Assembly: GCF_024609765.1 (NCBI RefSeq)
Contig: NZ_JANFDG010000031.1
Span: 1-64,000, forward strand
Length of the DNA: 64,000 nt
Source: Shinella pollutisoli
GTDB taxonomy: Bacteria > Pseudomonadota > Alphaproteobacteria > Rhizobiales > Rhizobiaceae
Direction of reading: 5' to 3'
Within the stretch, counting starts at the first letter, position 1. Each line of letters begins with the position of its first letter. Shown here in pieces: positions 52,292 through 61,708 of the stretch. The notes below the pieces were generated by a model, which searched no databases, was not told the DNA's origin, and saw only the letters and a program-made list of their open reading frames with translations. A program made the translations under genes and the position numbers.

Positions 52292-53155
52292 TCAGGCGAG
52301 CGCCGAAAGCCGCTCGTCGAGCGCGCGGCGCAGCACGTCGCGGATGCCGGCCGAGCCCGCCAGCACCTCCTCCGCCTTCAGGAAATCGAGGACGCGGAAG
52401 CGGCCGACCTCGGGCCTCAGATAGATGTCGGGCGCGCCCCTCTCCAGCTTCAGCGTGACGATCGAGCGCATGGTGAGCTGGGTGGCGCCGTAAAGGCTGT
52501 CGATGCCGTTCGGCAGGTCGGCGGTGCCGGCCGGCGGATGGCCGATGACGTCGACGCCGATGGTGATGTCGGCCCTGCCGGCGATATGGTCGAAGGGCAC
52601 GGGGTTCCACAGGCCGCCGTCGATCAGCACGCGCCCGCCGATCGTCACCGGGCGGAAGACGGCGGGCAGCGCGGCAGACGCCGTAAGCGCCGGCATCAGC
52701 GGTCCCGTCTCGCAAAGGCATTCGCACTGGGCGTAATAGTCCGAGGTGACGACCTTGAGCGGGATGTCCAGACCCTCGAAGGTCTCCGGCAGCCGCTCCG
52801 GCAGGAAGGCGGCGAGCACGCGCTCGAGGTTGAACTGGCCGAAGCGCAGGCCGTTGGCGACGACCTCGGAAAGGCTCGCCGGGCGCAGGCTCCACAGCCG
52901 GTTCAGCACCTCGCGCCGCCCGCCGATCGCCGACAGCACATGCTCGCGGATCTCCGCGCCCGTCATGCCGCAGGCGACGGCGGCGCCCATCAGCGCGCCG
53001 ATCGAGGCGCCGGAGATCAGCGACGGGCGCAGGCCGAACTCGTCCAGCACCTCGATGACATGGATATGGGCAAGCCCCCGCGCGCCGCCGCCGCCGAGCG
53101 CCAGCGCCAGGGTGGGACCGGGCTTGCGGGCTGCGGGGGTGGGAATCTCGGTCAT
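52292..53155 (-). CDS. Patatin-like phospholipase (RssA type)
   Basis: A 287-residue patatin-fold lipid acyl hydrolase. The oxyanion loop GGGGARG is at 21-27, the nucleophile elbow GASIG at 49-53 (Ser51), and the catalytic Asp in the DGG motif at 179-181 (VLIDGGLWNPVPFDH). No signal peptide, so cytoplasmic. Substrate is unknown; relatives hydrolyse phospholipids. It converges with the Kef gene (three-base gap) and is followed by rsmD eight bases on, so order of transcription is rluB-type, rsmD, patatin. Confidence 0.92.
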   Translation of the reverse strand: MTEIPTPAARKPGPTLALALGGGGARGLAHIHVIEVLDEFGLRPSLISGASIGALMGAAVACGMTGAEIREHVLSAIGGRREVLNRLWSLRPASLSEVVANGLRFGQFNLERVLAAFLPERLPETFEGLDIPLKVVTSDYYAQCECLCETGPLMPALTASAALPAVFRPVTIGGRVLIDGGLWNPVPFDHIAGRADITIGVDVIGHPPAGTADLPNGIDSLYGATQLTMRSIVTLKLERGAPDIYLRPEVGRFRVLDFLKAEEVLAGSAGIRDVLRRALDERLSALA

Positions 53156-53163
53156 GGCGGACC

Positions 53164-53724
53164 TCAGCCGGGCCGGTAACGGTAGAAATGCATGCGCGTG
53201 TCGCCGAAGGTGCGCACCTCCAGCGGCTCGAAACCGTCGACGGCGGCCGGCGTCACATCGGCGCGCTCCTCCAGGATCGCCAGCGCACCGTCGACGAGCC
53301 AGCCGCCGCGGGCGGCCGCGTCGAGCGCCCTCTCGCCGAGCCCCCTGCCGTAGGGCGGGTCGGCGAAGACGAGGTGGAAGGGCTCCATCGTGCCGACGCC
53401 GCCGAGCGCCGTCGCGTCGCGCCGGAAGATTTTGGCGCGGCCGATCACGCCGAGCGCCTCGATGTTCGAATGCAGGAGGCCGCGGCCCTCGACGCCCTGC
53501 TCGACGAAGAGCGCGCTCCGCGCCCCGCGCGACAGGGCCTCCAGCCCGACCGCGCCGGTGCCGGCGAAGAGGTCGAGCACGCGGGTGCCGTGGAGCACCT
53601 CCGGATAGGCGTGCGCCAGGATGTTGAACAGGCTTTCGCGCGTGCGGTCGGTGGTCGGGCGGATGTCGTCCGACCGGGGTGTGGCGAGCGCGCGGCCGCG
53701 AAACTCTCCGCCGACGATGCGCAC
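53164..53724 (-). CDS. rsmD: 16S rRNA (guanine966-N2)-methyltransferase
   Basis: RsmD methylates G966 of 16S rRNA. The 186-residue protein starts MRIVGGEFRGRALATPRSDDIRPTTDRTRESLFNIL, split by the strongly conserved PTTDRTRE. The SAM loop is DLFAGTGAVG (residues 51-60) and the catalytic motif DPPYG is at 122-126. It lies six bases after the pseudouridine synthase gene, and the two form a ribosome-maturation pair. Confidence 0.95.
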   Translation of the reverse strand: MRIVGGEFRGRALATPRSDDIRPTTDRTRESLFNILAHAYPEVLHGTRVLDLFAGTGAVGLEALSRGARSALFVEQGVEGRGLLHSNIEALGVIGRAKIFRRDATALGGVGTMEPFHLVFADPPYGRGLGERALDAAARGGWLVDGALAILEERADVTPAAVDGFEPLEVRTFGDTRMHFYRYRPG

Positions 53725-53730
53725 GGCGGC

Positions 53731-55491
53731 CTACTTCCCCCGGCCGCGCGGGCGGCCGCCGCCGGGTTTCCCGCCGAAGGGCTTGCCGCCGTCCGGCCTG
53801 CCCGCGAACGGCTTTCCGCCCGAAGGCTTGCCGAAGGGCTTGCCGCCTTCGCCGCGGGGCGGGCGATCACCGAAGGACTTGCCGCCGTCGCGGCGCGGCG
53901 GACGGTCGGCGAAGGGCCGGTCGCCCTCTCCGCGCGGCTTGCGCTCGCCGCGCGGCGGGCGGTCGCCGAAATCGCGCGCGGGCCGGTCGCCGCCAGCGGC
54001 GTCGCGCTTGCGGCCGAAACCGCCCTCGTCGCGGCGCTCCGGCTCGGCGGCGCGGATCCATTCGCCCTCCTCGTCGCGGGTCTTCAGGATGCGCGGCTTG
54101 CCGGCCGCCTCCGCCGCGCGGCCCCGGGCAGGCCCCTTGCGGTCGGGATCGAACTTCTGGGCGGAGCGGGTCGGTCCGCCCTCGGCGGTGCGGCCGTAGC
54201 GCTTGCCCTTGGGCGCGCCGTCCGGCCGCGCGCGCGGCGCGCGCTTCGCGCCGTCCTCGTCGGCCTTCTTCTCGGCGACGGGGCGGGCGCCGGGCGCCAT
54301 CCAGACGTTGGACTTGCGGGTGCGGGCGGCGGGCTCGCGCTTCGGCCGGTCCTCGAACCGGCCCCTGCCCTCGTCGCGCCGGCCGGCGGGGCGGTCGTCG
54401 CGCTTCGTGTCGAGGCGGGCGCGCGCGCCCTCGCGGCGGTCGGCCGGCTTCTCGCGGGCGGGCTTCTCCTTGCGGACCGGCTCCTCGGCCGGCGGCGGTT
54501 CCGGAGCGTGATCGAAGAGCGGGGCGTCGAAATTCGCCTTCGCCTCCTCCACGAGGCGGGGGCCGAGTTGGTCGCGCAGCGTGCGGCCGCGAATCTCCTG
54601 GGCATGGCCCTCCGGCAGCTCGCCGAGCTGGAAGGGACCGTAGGAGATGCGGATCAGGCGGTTGACGTCGAGGCCGAGCGCGCCGAGCACGTTCTTGACC
54701 TCGCGGTTCTTGCCCTCGCGCAGGCCGACGGTGATCCAGACGTTGGAGCCCTGCACCTTGTCGAGCGTCGCGTCGATCGCGCCGTAGAGCACGCCGTCGA
54801 CGGCGATGCCGTCCTTCAGCTTGTCGAGCTCCGCCTGCTCGATCTTGCCGTGGGCGCGCACGCGGTAGCGCCTGAGCCAGCCCGTCGCCGGCAGTTCCAG
54901 CACGCGGGCGAGGCCGCCGTCGTTGGTGAGCAGCAGCAGGCCCTCGGTGTTGATGTCGAGCCGGCCGATCGACATGACGCGCGGCAGGTCCTCCGGCAGG
55001 TTGTCGAAGACGGTCGGGCGGCCTTCCGGATCGGCATTGGTCGTCACCAGGCCGGCCGGCTTGTGATAGAGCCAGAGGCGGGTGCGCTCGATGCCGCGGA
55101 TCGCCTCGCCGTCGACCTCGATGCGGTCGGCGAAGGTGGCGTTGACCACCGGCGTGTCCAGCACCTTGCCGTTGAGGCTGACGCGGCCCTCCATGATCAT
55201 GCGCTCGACGTCGCGGCGCGAGGCGACGCCGGCGCGGGCGAGCAGCTTGGAGATGCGCTCGGGCGCCATCTCCGTATCCGCCGATGCGGGGCGCGGCGCC
55301 GGCTTGGCCGGACGGGCGGCGGCCTTGGCGGCGAAGGGCTTGCCCTGCCGCTTGCCCTCCGGCTTGGCGGCGGCGGATTTCGCGCCCGAAAAGGGTTTCT
55401 TGCCGGAGGCGGCCGTTGCGGCGCCGCGCGGCTTGCGATCGCGGCCGACGGGCTTGCCGCCCGGCCGTTTTGGCTTGTCTTTGGATGTCAT
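53731..55491 (-). CDS. rluB: RluB/RsuA-family pseudouridine synthase with long basic tail
   Basis: A 586-residue protein with three parts. A Lys/Ala/Pro-rich N-terminus covers residues 1-75. An S4 domain (about 78-140: RISKLLARAGVASRRDVERMI) and a catalytic domain (about 140-325) follow; SIGRLDINTEGLLLLTNDG contains the catalytic Asp, and REGKNREVKNVL is typical of RluB/E/F. The last 250 residues are a low-complexity Arg/Gly/Lys/Asp tail with repeated RxDRPxRR and GGKPFG motifs, probably unstructured and RNA-binding. Target is most likely 23S rRNA U2605, by family. The tail's length is unusual. Confidence 0.9.
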   Translation of the reverse strand: MTSKDKPKRPGGKPVGRDRKPRGAATAASGKKPFSGAKSAAAKPEGKRQGKPFAAKAAARPAKPAPRPASADTEMAPERISKLLARAGVASRRDVERMIMEGRVSLNGKVLDTPVVNATFADRIEVDGEAIRGIERTRLWLYHKPAGLVTTNADPEGRPTVFDNLPEDLPRVMSIGRLDINTEGLLLLTNDGGLARVLELPATGWLRRYRVRAHGKIEQAELDKLKDGIAVDGVLYGAIDATLDKVQGSNVWITVGLREGKNREVKNVLGALGLDVNRLIRISYGPFQLGELPEGHAQEIRGRTLRDQLGPRLVEEAKANFDAPLFDHAPEPPPAEEPVRKEKPAREKPADRREGARARLDTKRDDRPAGRRDEGRGRFEDRPKREPAARTRKSNVWMAPGARPVAEKKADEDGAKRAPRARPDGAPKGKRYGRTAEGGPTRSAQKFDPDRKGPARGRAAEAAGKPRILKTRDEEGEWIRAAEPERRDEGGFGRKRDAAGGDRPARDFGDRPPRGERKPRGEGDRPFADRPPRRDGGKSFGDRPPRGEGGKPFGKPSGGKPFAGRPDGGKPFGGKPGGGRPRGRGK

Positions 55492-55553
55492 TTGTGCTGC
55501 CTGCGTTTTGCCCGTGTCCTATCAGGTCAGGCGTCCGGGGTTAAGAGGAATTC

Positions 55554-56015
55554 GTGCCGCCGATGACAAATCGCTTCATGGAGATCGCGCTTGCCGAGGC
55601 GCGCGCGGCCGCCGCGCGCGGCGAGGTGCCGGTGGGCGCGGTGCTGGTCCTCGACGGCGCGGTCGTCGCGCGCGCCGGCAACCGCACCCGGGCGGACAAC
55701 GACGTGACCGCGCACGCCGAGATCGCCGTCATCCGCGAGGGGGCCGAAAAGCTCGGGCGGGAGCGGCTTTCGGGCGCCGACCTCTACGTGACGCTGGAGC
55801 CCTGCACGATGTGCGCCGCCGCCATCTCGTTCGCCCGCATCCGCCGGCTCTACTACGGTGCGGAGGATCCGAAGGGCGGCGCGGTGGACAACGGCGTGCG
55901 CTTCTTTTCGCAAGCCACCTGCCACCATGCGCCGGACGTCTATTCCGGCATCAGCGAGGCGGAGGCCGCCGACATCCTCAGGACCTTCTTCCGGGAAAGG
56001 CGCGATCCGCAATGA
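55554..56015 (+). CDS. tadA: tRNA-specific adenosine deaminase
   Basis: TadA converts A34 to inosine in tRNA-Arg(ACG). The 153-residue cytidine-deaminase-fold protein has the zinc motif HAE at residues 54-56 and PCTMC at 83-87, plus GEVPVGAVLVLDG and RRLYYGAEDPKGGAV. The start is GTG 55554 (AAGAGG five bases upstream) or ATG 55563; the first has the better ribosome site. It is divergent from the pseudouridine synthase gene and overlaps the next gene by four bases. Confidence 0.94.
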   Translation: MPPMTNRFMEIALAEARAAAARGEVPVGAVLVLDGAVVARAGNRTRADNDVTAHAEIAVIREGAEKLGRERLSGADLYVTLEPCTMCAAAISFARIRRLYYGAEDPKGGAVDNGVRFFSQATCHHAPDVYSGISEAEAADILRTFFRERRDPQ

Positions 56016-56302
56016 CCGCTCTCCCGCTCGCCGGCGCAACGCTTCTTCTCCTTGCCGGCATGTCGCTTTTCGCCGCCCGGCATGTCGCGCCCGGTGCGCG
56101 GCGGCTGATCATGCAATGGAAATGGGACGGCACGCCGGGCTGGTCGCTGCCGCGCGGGGCGGCGCTCGCCTTCATGCCGGCGCTCGGGGCGATCGTCATG
56201 GCGGCAGTGGCCTTCGCGGAGCCCGACGCATTGCCGGTCGTCTGCGCCGTCCTGGCGGCGGCCCACGCGCTTCATCTCCTCCTGCTGGCGAGACGCCGCT
56301 GA
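56012..56302 (+). CDS. Small three-helix membrane protein
   Basis: A 96-residue hydrophobic protein with three probable membrane helices: residues about 4-22 (PLAGATLLLLAGMSLFAARH), 48-66 (ALAFMPALGAIVMAAVAFA) and 70-90 (LPVVCAVLAAAHALHLLLL). The loop IMQWKWDGTPGWSLPRGAA is polar and aromatic. I know no family for it. The ATGA overlap with the tadA stop argues that it is a real, coupled gene. Confidence 0.7.
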   Translation: MTALPLAGATLLLLAGMSLFAARHVAPGARRLIMQWKWDGTPGWSLPRGAALAFMPALGAIVMAAVAFAEPDALPVVCAVLAAAHALHLLLLARRR

Positions 56303-56306
56303 CGCC

Positions 56307-56789
56307 TCAGCCCTCGGCGAAGCGCTTCAGCTTCTCGCCCGACAGGCGGTAGCGGACCCATTCCCCCTGCGGCTCGGCGCCGATCGCGTCGTAGACACGG
56401 ATCGCCGGCTCGTTCCAGTCGAGAACGCTCCATTCGAAGCGGCCGCAGCCCTCCGAGACGGCGATGCGGGCGAGATGGCGCAGGAGCTGCCTGCCGACGC
56501 CGGCGCCGCGATGCGCGGGCGCGACGTAGAGGTCCTCAAGATAGAGGCCGTTGCGCGCCTGCCAGGTGGAATAGCTGAGGAACCAGACGGCGAAGCCGGC
56601 GGGCGTGCCGTCCGGCGCCTCGCACACTATCGCGCGCGCCACGGCGCCGGGGCCGAAGAGCGAGGCGGCGACGGTCTCCTCCGTCGCCTCGACCAGATGG
56701 ACCGCCTTCTCGTAGTCCGCCAGCCCGCGGATGAAGCCGAGGATCGTCGCCGCGTCGGCGGCGGTCGCGGGCCGGATGGCGTAGGTCAT
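56307..56789 (-). CDS. GNAT family N-acetyltransferase (diamine acetyltransferase-like)
   Basis: A 160-residue GNAT protein. The start IRPATAADAATILGFIRGLADYEK and central FAVWFLSYSTWQARNGLYLEDLYVAPAHRGAGVGRQLL (acetyl-CoA loop RGAGVG near residues 95-100) closely resemble spermidine/spermine or thialysine acetyltransferases. The later FEWSVLDWNEPAIRVYDAIGAEP supports this subgroup. Substrate is inferred. It is four bases after the lipoprotein gene and convergent with the small membrane protein gene. Confidence 0.88.
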   Translation of the reverse strand: MTYAIRPATAADAATILGFIRGLADYEKAVHLVEATEETVAASLFGPGAVARAIVCEAPDGTPAGFAVWFLSYSTWQARNGLYLEDLYVAPAHRGAGVGRQLLRHLARIAVSEGCGRFEWSVLDWNEPAIRVYDAIGAEPQGEWVRYRLSGEKLKRFAEG

Positions 56790-56793
56790 GGCG

Positions 56794-57411
56794 TCAGAAA
56801 GGCCACCAGCTTCTGCCGCTGTTGGCCATGGCGGCCGCCTTCCTGCGGCGCCGCTCCTTGTCGCGCTCGGATTCGCCGAGATCGGCCTCCGCGCCCTCGG
56901 GCAGGCGGCGGTACTCGAGCGGCGGGTCGCTCAGGTAGCGGCGCTTGTCGGCATAGGCGCCCATCTGGACCTTGCGCGCCTCGCGATAGGCGGCCTGCTG
57001 CTCGGCGGCCGAAAGCTTGCGGCCGGTCTCGTGCTGCGAGACCAGCGGAGACCGGTAGTTCGGATCGTCCTGGTTGGCCGTCGCCTCCTCGCGCAGACGC
57101 TCGCGCATCTCCTCGGGGCTTTCGATCCATTCCGGGTTGTCCTTGCCGGCGACGGACTTCTGCGGCGTGACGAGGGCCGTTTCCGTGGCGTTCTTCGGCA
57201 CGACGAGCGCACCGCGCGGCTGGTACTTGATCTTGCGCGCCTCGCTGGTGTCCGGCGCGATGCTGACGACGTCGCCGAGGTCCTCCATCAGCTGCTCGCC
57301 GGCCGTCTTGCTGGTGCCGTAGGTCGGCCCCATGCAGCCGGCGAGAAGGAAGCTCGCCCCGACGAGGCCGAGAAGACCGCCGTGCATCCGATAATTCCGC
57401 GTCATGCCCAT
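56794..57411 (-). CDS. Putative lipoprotein of unknown function
   Basis: A 205-residue protein with a lipoprotein signal: hydrophobic LLGLVGASFLLAGC, lipobox LAGC with the lipidated Cys near residue 27. The mature part is charged and probably helical, with GEQLMEDLGDVVSIAPDTSEARKIKYQPRGALVVPKN and a C-terminal Arg/Lys-rich stretch ending SGRSWWPF. The KIKYQPRGALVVPK block looks conserved, but I do not recognise the family with certainty. ATG 57411 has GAAGGG upstream. It follows ileS and precedes the GNAT gene. Confidence 0.78.
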   Translation of the reverse strand: MGMTRNYRMHGGLLGLVGASFLLAGCMGPTYGTSKTAGEQLMEDLGDVVSIAPDTSEARKIKYQPRGALVVPKNATETALVTPQKSVAGKDNPEWIESPEEMRERLREEATANQDDPNYRSPLVSQHETGRKLSAAEQQAAYREARKVQMGAYADKRRYLSDPPLEYRRLPEGAEADLGESERDKERRRRKAAAMANSGRSWWPF

Positions 57412-57540
57412 GAACACCCTTCCAGCAGCGCCGGCCGTCCCAACATCCTGCACGGCAGGACGCCGTGCCATGGCCGAAAAATCCGGCCAATTTCAGGCAG
57501 CAATACCGGATGAAGGCGAGAAGCGCAATTCATCCGGCCG

Positions 57541-57564
57541 GGCCGGGGCCCGAAAGCCCCGGCC
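57541..57564 (-). terminator. GC-rich hairpin downstream of ileS
   Basis: GGCCGGGGC pairs perfectly with GCCCCGGCC around a six-base loop, starting 17 bases after the ileS stop. There is no T-run after the stem on the minus strand, so termination strength is uncertain. Confidence 0.6.
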
Positions 57565-57580
57565 GTCAACAGGCCGTCCC

Positions 57581-60496
57581 TCAGGCCGCCCGGCGGAAGC
57601 CGAGCTCGCGCAGCGCCGCCGCATCGCGCGCCGAGACGTCCGGATAGTCCGGATCGGTGCCGACATCGGTGGTGATGCGCCAGGAGCGGGCGCACTTGCG
57701 GCCTTCCGCCAGCTTCGGCTCGACGGCGACCTTCGCCACCTCGGGGAGCCGGAAGGCGTCGGCCGGCCCCTCGCCCGGGACGACCGAGATCGCCGAGGTG
57801 ATGCAGATCTCCGCGAAGTCCTGTCCTTCGAGCGCGGCGAGAAGCGCCGGATCGGCGACGTGGACGACCGGGGCGGCCTCCAGCGAGGCGCCGATGCGCT
57901 TCTCACGCCGCTCGATCTCCAGCGCGCCGGTGACGACCGAGCGCACCTGACGGATCTTCTCCCACTTCTCCTCCAGCGCGTCGTTCCGCCAGCCGGCGGG
58001 AACGGCCGGGAACTGCTCCAGATGCACCGAGACGGCGTCCGGCTTGCGGGAGAGCCACGCCTCCTCCATGGTGAAGGGCAGCATCGGCGCCAGCCAGGTG
58101 ACGAGGCACTCGAAGATCTTCCGGATCGTGCAGAGCGCGGCGCGGCGCTTCGGCGACGATGGCGCGTCGCAATAGAGCGCGTCCTTGCGCACGTCGAAGT
58201 AGAAGGCCGAGAGCTCGACATTCGAGAAGTCGATCAGCGCGCGGGTGATCCTCTTGAAGTCGAAGGCGTCGTAGCCTTCGCGCACCAGCGCGTCCAGTTC
58301 GGCAAGCCGGTGCAGCATCAGCCGCTCCAGCTCCGCCATGTCGCTAGCGGCGATCTCCTCGCCGGTGTCGTGGGCGAGCGTGCCGAGCATCCAGCGGATC
58401 GTGTTGCGCAGCTTGCGGTAGGCGTCGATGTTGGTCTGGATGATCGTCTTGCCGAGGCGCTGGTCCTCCCAGTAGTCGGTGGTCATCACCCACAGGCGCA
58501 GGATGTCGGCGCCCGATTCCTTCATCACGTCCTGGGGCGAGACGACGTTGCCCTTGGACTTCGACATCTTCTCGCCCTTCTCGTCCATGGTGAAGCCATG
58601 GGTGATGACGGCGTCGTAGGGCGCGCGGCCGCGCGTCGCCGCACTTTCGAGCAGCGAGGAATGGAACCAGCCGCGATGCTGGTCGGAGCCCTCGAGATAG
58701 ACGTCGGCCGGCCATTTCAGGTCGGGGCGATCCTCCAGGGTGAAGGTGTGGGTCGAGCCCGAGTCGAACCAGACGTCGAGGATGTCCATGACTTGGTGCC
58801 AGCGGGCATGGTCGTGGTCGTTGCCGAGGAAGCGCTCCTTGGCGCCTTGCGCGAACCAGGCATCCGCCCCTTCCTGCTCGAAGGCCTCCAGGATGCGGGC
58901 ATTCACCGCCTCGTCGACGAGGATCTCGCCCTTGTCGTCGGCGAAGATGGCGATCGGCACGCCCCAGGCGCGCTGGCGCGACAGAACCCAGTCCGGCCGG
59001 CTCTCGATCATGGCGCGCAGGCGGTTCTGGCTGGCGGCGGGGACGAAGCGGGTGTCGTCGATGGCATCGAGCGCACGCGAGCGCAGCGTGGTGCCGTCGC
59101 CGAGCGCCTTGTCCATGTAGACGAACCATTGCGGCGTGTTGCGGAAGATCACCGGCTTCTTCGAGCGCCAGGAATGCGGATAGGTGTGCTTGAGGCGGCC
59201 GCGGGCGAAGAGGTTTCCGGCGGCGATCAGCGCCTTGATGACGGCGTCGTTGGCGTCGCCCTTCTTGCCCTTGTCGTCGATGACGCGCGCGGGGCCGCCC
59301 TCGCGGTCCGGGCCGAAGCCGGGCGCGTCCGCGGTGTAGAAGCCGGCGTCGTCGACGGTGAAGGGGATCTGCGAGGAGATGCCGCGCGCCTCGAGGCTGC
59401 GGGCCTCCGCCATCCAGGCGTCGAAGTCCTCGCGGCCGTGGCCGGGGGCGGTGTGCACGAAGCCGGTGCCCGCGTCGTCGGTGACGTGGTCGCCGTCGAG
59501 GAGCGGCACCTTGAAGCCGTAGCCGCCGCCGAGGCCCTTCAGCGGATGGGCGCAGGTGACGCCGGCAAGCTCGGACGGTTCCAGGTCGCGCACGAGCGCG
59601 AGCGTCACCTTGGCCTTGGCGGCGCATTCGTCGGCGAGGCGCTTGGCGAAGACGAGCTTCTCGCCCGGCTGCGGGCCGAAGGCGTTCTCGGCCGCCGTGA
59701 CCTCGTAGAGGCCGTAGGCATAGCGCGAGGAAAAGGCGATGGCGCGGTTGCCGGGGATGGTCCAGGGGGTCGTCGTCCAGATGACGACGGAATTGCCCCG
59801 GAGGTCGTCACCGCCCTCCACGACCGGGAACTTCACCCAGATCGTGTCGCTCTCGTAGTCCTGGTACTCCACCTCGGCCTCGGCGAGCGCGGTGCGCTCG
59901 ACCACCGACCACATGATCGGCTTGGAGCCGCGGTAGAGCTGGCCGGACTTGGCGATCTTCAGCAGCTCGCCGGCGATGCGGGCCTCGGCGTGGAAGTTCA
60001 TCGTCGTGTAGGGGCGCTCGAAATCGCCCTCGATGCCGAGGCGCTTGAACTCCTCCGTCTGCACGCCGATCCAGTGCTGGGCGAACTCGCGGCATTCGCG
60101 GCGGAACTCGTTGACCGGCACCTCGTCCTTGTTCCTGCCCTTCTCGCGGTACTTCTCCTCGATCTTCCACTCGATCGGCAGGCCGTGGCAGTCCCAGCCG
60201 GGCACGTAGTTGGCGTCGCGGCCGCGCATCTGGAAGGAGCGGGTGATGACGTCCTTGAGGATCTTGTTCAGCGCGTGGCCGATATGGATGTTGCCGTTGG
60301 CATAGGGCGGACCGTCGTGGAGGACGAACTTGTCGCGGCCGGCGGCCGACGCGCGCAGCTTCTTGTAGAGCTCCATCTTCTGCCAGCGGGCGACCGTCTC
60401 CGGCTCCTTCTGCGGCAGGCCGGCGCGCATCGGGAAATCCGTCTGCGGCAGGTAGAGGGTGGAGGAATAATCGACTTTCTCGGGCGTATCGGTCAT
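57581..60496 (-). CDS. ileS: Isoleucyl-tRNA synthetase
   Basis: A 971-residue class I synthetase. The HIGH motif is [17 protein letters not shown] (HIGH at 71-74), the editing-domain [15 protein letters not shown] block lies near residue 250, and the class I loop is [17 protein letters not shown] near 646-662. The anticodon-binding C-terminal half is present. It lacks the C-terminal zinc-finger found in E. coli-type enzymes; the end is RELGFRRAA. The ATG at 60496 was chosen ([17 protein letters not shown]). It lies 214 bases downstream of ribF, and that gap contains no gene I can support. Confidence 0.97.
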   Translation of the reverse strand: MTDTPEKVDYSSTLYLPQTDFPMRAGLPQKEPETVARWQKMELYKKLRASAAGRDKFVLHDGPPYANGNIHIGHALNKILKDVITRSFQMRGRDANYVPGWDCHGLPIEWKIEEKYREKGRNKDEVPVNEFRRECREFAQHWIGVQTEEFKRLGIEGDFERPYTTMNFHAEARIAGELLKIAKSGQLYRGSKPIMWSVVERTALAEAEVEYQDYESDTIWVKFPVVEGGDDLRGNSVVIWTTTPWTIPGNRAIAFSSRYAYGLYEVTAAENAFGPQPGEKLVFAKRLADECAAKAKVTLALVRDLEPSELAGVTCAHPLKGLGGGYGFKVPLLDGDHVTDDAGTGFVHTAPGHGREDFDAWMAEARSLEARGISSQIPFTVDDAGFYTADAPGFGPDREGGPARVIDDKGKKGDANDAVIKALIAAGNLFARGRLKHTYPHSWRSKKPVIFRNTPQWFVYMDKALGDGTTLRSRALDAIDDTRFVPAASQNRLRAMIESRPDWVLSRQRAWGVPIAIFADDKGEILVDEAVNARILEAFEQEGADAWFAQGAKERFLGNDHDHARWHQVMDILDVWFDSGSTHTFTLEDRPDLKWPADVYLEGSDQHRGWFHSSLLESAATRGRAPYDAVITHGFTMDEKGEKMSKSKGNVVSPQDVMKESGADILRLWVMTTDYWEDQRLGKTIIQTNIDAYRKLRNTIRWMLGTLAHDTGEEIAASDMAELERLMLHRLAELDALVREGYDAFDFKRITRALIDFSNVELSAFYFDVRKDALYCDAPSSPKRRAALCTIRKIFECLVTWLAPMLPFTMEEAWLSRKPDAVSVHLEQFPAVPAGWRNDALEEKWEKIRQVRSVVTGALEIERREKRIGASLEAAPVVHVADPALLAALEGQDFAEICITSAISVVPGEGPADAFRLPEVAKVAVEPKLAEGRKCARSWRITTDVGTDPDYPDVSARDAAALRELGFRRAA

Positions 60497-60710
60497 GGGT
60501 GTCTCATCGCGCGATCGTCGCGCTTGCGGGATAAACAAACTGGCTATGACGGCGGGGCGTGACGGAAACGCCCGAAATCCCGGACCTTCCGGCCTCGCTC
60601 AGAGCGCGCGGAAGGCCGGGCCAATAATTCGCAGATCGATGGTCAGCCGGTCGAACATCATGGTGCGCGGTATTACGGCCTTTTCGCACCTTTGAAAAGA
60701 CGGAGAATGC

Positions 60711-61691
60711 CTAGAAACAGAGGCGCGCGTCGATGGGGCCGAGCGGGCGCACGCCGGCGATGAGCGCGCGCGCCTCGTCCTCGTCGCGCTTCATCTGCAC
60801 GACCAGCGGGTCGAGCCCGTCGAACTTCAGCTCGTCGCGCAGGTGGCCGAAGAAGGAGACGGCGCAGACCTCGCCGTAGAGATCGCCGGAGAAATCGAAG
60901 ACGAAGGTCTCGAGCAGCGGCGCGCCGTCGGTGTCGACCGTCGGGCGGCGGCCGAAGCTCGCGACGCCGTCGTGAAGGCTGCCGTCGGCGCGGCGGAAGC
61001 GCACGGCATAGATGCCGTTCCTGAGCGACACCTCGGGCGGAAGCTGCATGTTGGCGGTGGGATAACCGAGCGTGCGGCCGAGCTGCTTGCCGCCGACGAC
61101 CTCGGCCTCCACCGCGTAGCGGTAGCCGAGCTGGGCGGCCGCCTGTGCGACCTCGCCCTCGGCGAGCAGCGACCGGATGAAGCTGGAGGAGATGACGGAG
61201 GCGTTCTCGTCGCGGAAGGCGTCGACCAGCGTCACGCCGAAGCCGTTCTCCTCGCCCGCCTGCATCAGGAAGGCTGGCCCGCCCTCCCGGCCCTTGCCGA
61301 AGTGGAAGTCGAAGCCGGTCACCACCTCGGAGGCCTTCAGCCAGTCCAGCAGGATCGAGCGGATGAAGCCCGACGCCGAGATTTCCGAGAAGGTTCGGTC
61401 GAAGGGATATTCGATGACGGCGGAAAAGCCCATGCCTTCGAGGATGCGCGCCTTGAGCGGCGCCGGCGTCAGGCGGAAGACGGGGCGTTCGGGGCGGAAG
61501 ACGGTGCGCGGATGCGGCTCGAAGGTCAGCACCAGCGCCGGCACGCCGCGGGCGGTGGCGATGTCCAGCGCCCGCTGCAGCACGGCCTGGTGGCCGCGGT
61601 GCACGCCGTCGAAATTGCCGATGGCGATCACGCCGCCGGCGAGGCGCTCCGGCAGCGGCTCCTTCGTCTCGTTCCTGTGGAATACGGTCAT
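60711..61691 (-). CDS. ribF: Bifunctional riboflavin kinase/FAD synthetase
   Basis: RibF makes FMN and FAD from riboflavin. The 326-residue protein has an N-terminal nucleotidyltransferase domain (GNFDGVHRGHQ at 25-35; TFEPHPRTVF; GFDFHFGKGREG; ISSSFIRSLL) and a C-terminal kinase domain (about 190-315: GKQLGRTLGYPTANM, GIYAVRF, SFGRRPTVD, FDFSGDLYG). ATG 61691 was chosen. It is 17 bases after the HAD gene, on the same strand. Confidence 0.96.
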   Translation of the reverse strand: MTVFHRNETKEPLPERLAGGVIAIGNFDGVHRGHQAVLQRALDIATARGVPALVLTFEPHPRTVFRPERPVFRLTPAPLKARILEGMGFSAVIEYPFDRTFSEISASGFIRSILLDWLKASEVVTGFDFHFGKGREGGPAFLMQAGEENGFGVTLVDAFRDENASVISSSFIRSLLAEGEVAQAAAQLGYRYAVEAEVVGGKQLGRTLGYPTANMQLPPEVSLRNGIYAVRFRRADGSLHDGVASFGRRPTVDTDGAPLLETFVFDFSGDLYGEVCAVSFFGHLRDELKFDGLDPLVVQMKRDEDEARALIAGVRPLGPIDARLCF

Positions 61692-61708
61692 CGACGGCCT
61701 CCGTCCGG

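Noticed and set aside
53188..55566. 792-codon open frame antisense to rsmD and the pseudouridine synthase
   Set aside because: Both minus-strand proteins have clear catalytic motifs; the antisense frame is compositional.
60504..60689. 61-codon minus-strand frame between ribF and ileS
   Set aside because: No ribosome site, no hydrophobic or conserved pattern, and it overlaps the ileS leader and start.
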